This document shows positions 26,761-27,500 of a DNA stretch of 27,500 bases, in pieces. The notes under the pieces were generated by a model. The model did no database searches. It was not told where the DNA came from and saw nothing but the letters and a program-made list of their open reading frames with translations. The position numbers and the translations under genes are program-made. Within the stretch, counting starts at the first letter, position 1. Each line of letters begins with the position of its first letter. Origin of the DNA: Glandiceps talaboti (Eukaryota > Hemichordata > Enteropneusta > Spengelidae); contig NC_135565.1 of NCBI RefSeq assembly GCF_964340395.1, positions 10,084,242 to 10,111,741 of the forward strand, given 5' to 3'.

Positions 26761-27500
26761 ATAGTCGTGTAGTAGTGATGACATAGTAGTGTAGTAGTGA
26801 TGACATAGTCATGTAGTAGTGATGACATAGTCATGTAGTAGTGATGACATAGTAGTGTAGTAGTGATGACATAGTAGTGTAGTAGTGCTGACATAGTCGT
26901 GTAGTAGTGATGACATAGTCGTGTAGTAGTGATGACATAGTCTTGTAGTAGTGATGACATAGTAGTGTAGTAGTGATGACATAGTAGTGTAGTAGTGATG
27001 ACATAGTCGTGTAGTAGTGATGACATAGTTGTGTAGTAGTGATGACATAGTCTTGTAGTAGTGATGACATAGTCGTGTAGTAGTGATGACATAGTTGTGT
27101 AGTAGTGATGACATAGTCTTGTAGTAGTGATGACATAGTTGTGTAGTAGTGATGACATAGTCGTGTAGTAGTGATGACATAGTCTTGTAGTAGTGATGAC
27201 ATAGTCGTGTAGTAGTGATGACATAGTTGTGTAGTAGTGATGACATAGTCGTGTAGTAGTGATGACATAGTTGTGTAGTAGTGATGACATAGTTGTGTAG
27301 TAGTGATGACATAGTTGTGTAGTAGTGATGACATAGTCGTGTAGTAGTGATGACATAGTCGTGTAGTAGTGATGACATAGTTGTGTAGTAGTGATGACAT
27401 AGTCTTGTAGTAGTGATGACATAGTCTTGTAGTAGTGATGACATAGTTGTGTAGTAGTGATGACATAGTTGTGTAGTAGTGATGACATAGTCATGTAGTA

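Larger units (their letters stand above)
22770..27500 (+). repeat. Giant 22-bp minisatellite (more than 4.7 kb, ~215 copies), runs off the window
   Basis: Unit: CATAGTNN followed by TGTAGTAGTGATGA, where NN is mostly AG, CG, TG, CA or CT and rarely GG. The other positions are almost invariant. Rare length variants are a 19-bp unit with GTAGAATTGA (about 25118, 26013, 26516, 26623, 26730) and a 20-bp unit lacking two bases (25451, 25625). It begins 100 bp after the exon 8 donor, so it is SETDB1 intron 8. Because 22 is not a multiple of 3 and no minus-strand frame meets a stop, very long minus-strand frames arise (up to 874 codons); these are not genes. Confidence 0.98.

Noticed and set aside
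22736-27494. Very long minus-strand open frames (up to 874 codons) of a 22-residue repeat protein
   Set aside because: Artefact of a 22-bp unit with no minus-strand stops; all three frames are open alike, which a real gene would not show.
22770-27500. CRISPR-like array
   Set aside because: Units are contiguous with no unique spacers, and the context is an animal intron.

Overview
This looks like nuclear DNA of a marine invertebrate animal. Genes are split by introns with GT..AG junctions, A/T-rich noncoding DNA is packed with micro- and minisatellites and short inverted-repeat elements, and the recognisable proteins (a SETDB1-type histone methyltransferase, a THAP domain, a RIPK2-like kinase, an NHL propeller) are animal families. 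I cannot name the species. No bacterial operon, CRISPR array, rRNA or tRNA is visible.

Minus strand, about 10.85 to 0.48 kb: a multi-exon gene whose phase-consistent exons encode the C-lobe of a RIPK2-like protein kinase (HMDLK catalytic loop, DFG, PPE), then a basic linker, then a whole NHL-type beta-propeller in one large last exon. A TATA box and a short ATG exon (MASPITITG) near 10.82-10.89 kb are a plausible start. I could not find the kinase N-lobe between that exon and the catalytic-loop exon.

Plus strand, from 13.09 kb beyond the window end: eight phase-consistent exons. The first encodes a complete THAP zinc-finger domain. The next ones encode a coiled-coil N-terminus, an acidic linker and the tandem Tudor region of SETDB1, the H3K9 methyltransferase. 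Splice phase suggests a THAP-SETDB1 fusion. The catalytic SET part is outside the window.

The SETDB1 introns are full of tandem DNA: a 31-bp minisatellite (17.3-17.8 kb), (CAGT)n/(CTGT)n (18.9-19.3 kb), a ~78-bp repeat that has copied the exon-6 splice donor (20.5-21.2 kb), a ~98-bp duplication (22.3 kb), and a 22-bp minisatellite of more than 4.7 kb (22.77-27.5 kb) that runs off the end and shows higher-order organisation. The long minus-strand frames in that last array arise from its period and are not genes.

Mobile DNA includes a 529-bp foldback element ending 5 bp from a kinase-gene splice donor (8.29-8.82 kb), with related fragments at 16.0-16.4 and 21.85 kb; a 403-bp long-TIR element with a perfect 9-bp target duplication inside a LINE reverse-transcriptase fragment (14.8-15.4 kb); a second TIR family at 11.63 and 15.49 kb; and dispersed repeats at 3.2, 4.4 and 11.6 kb.
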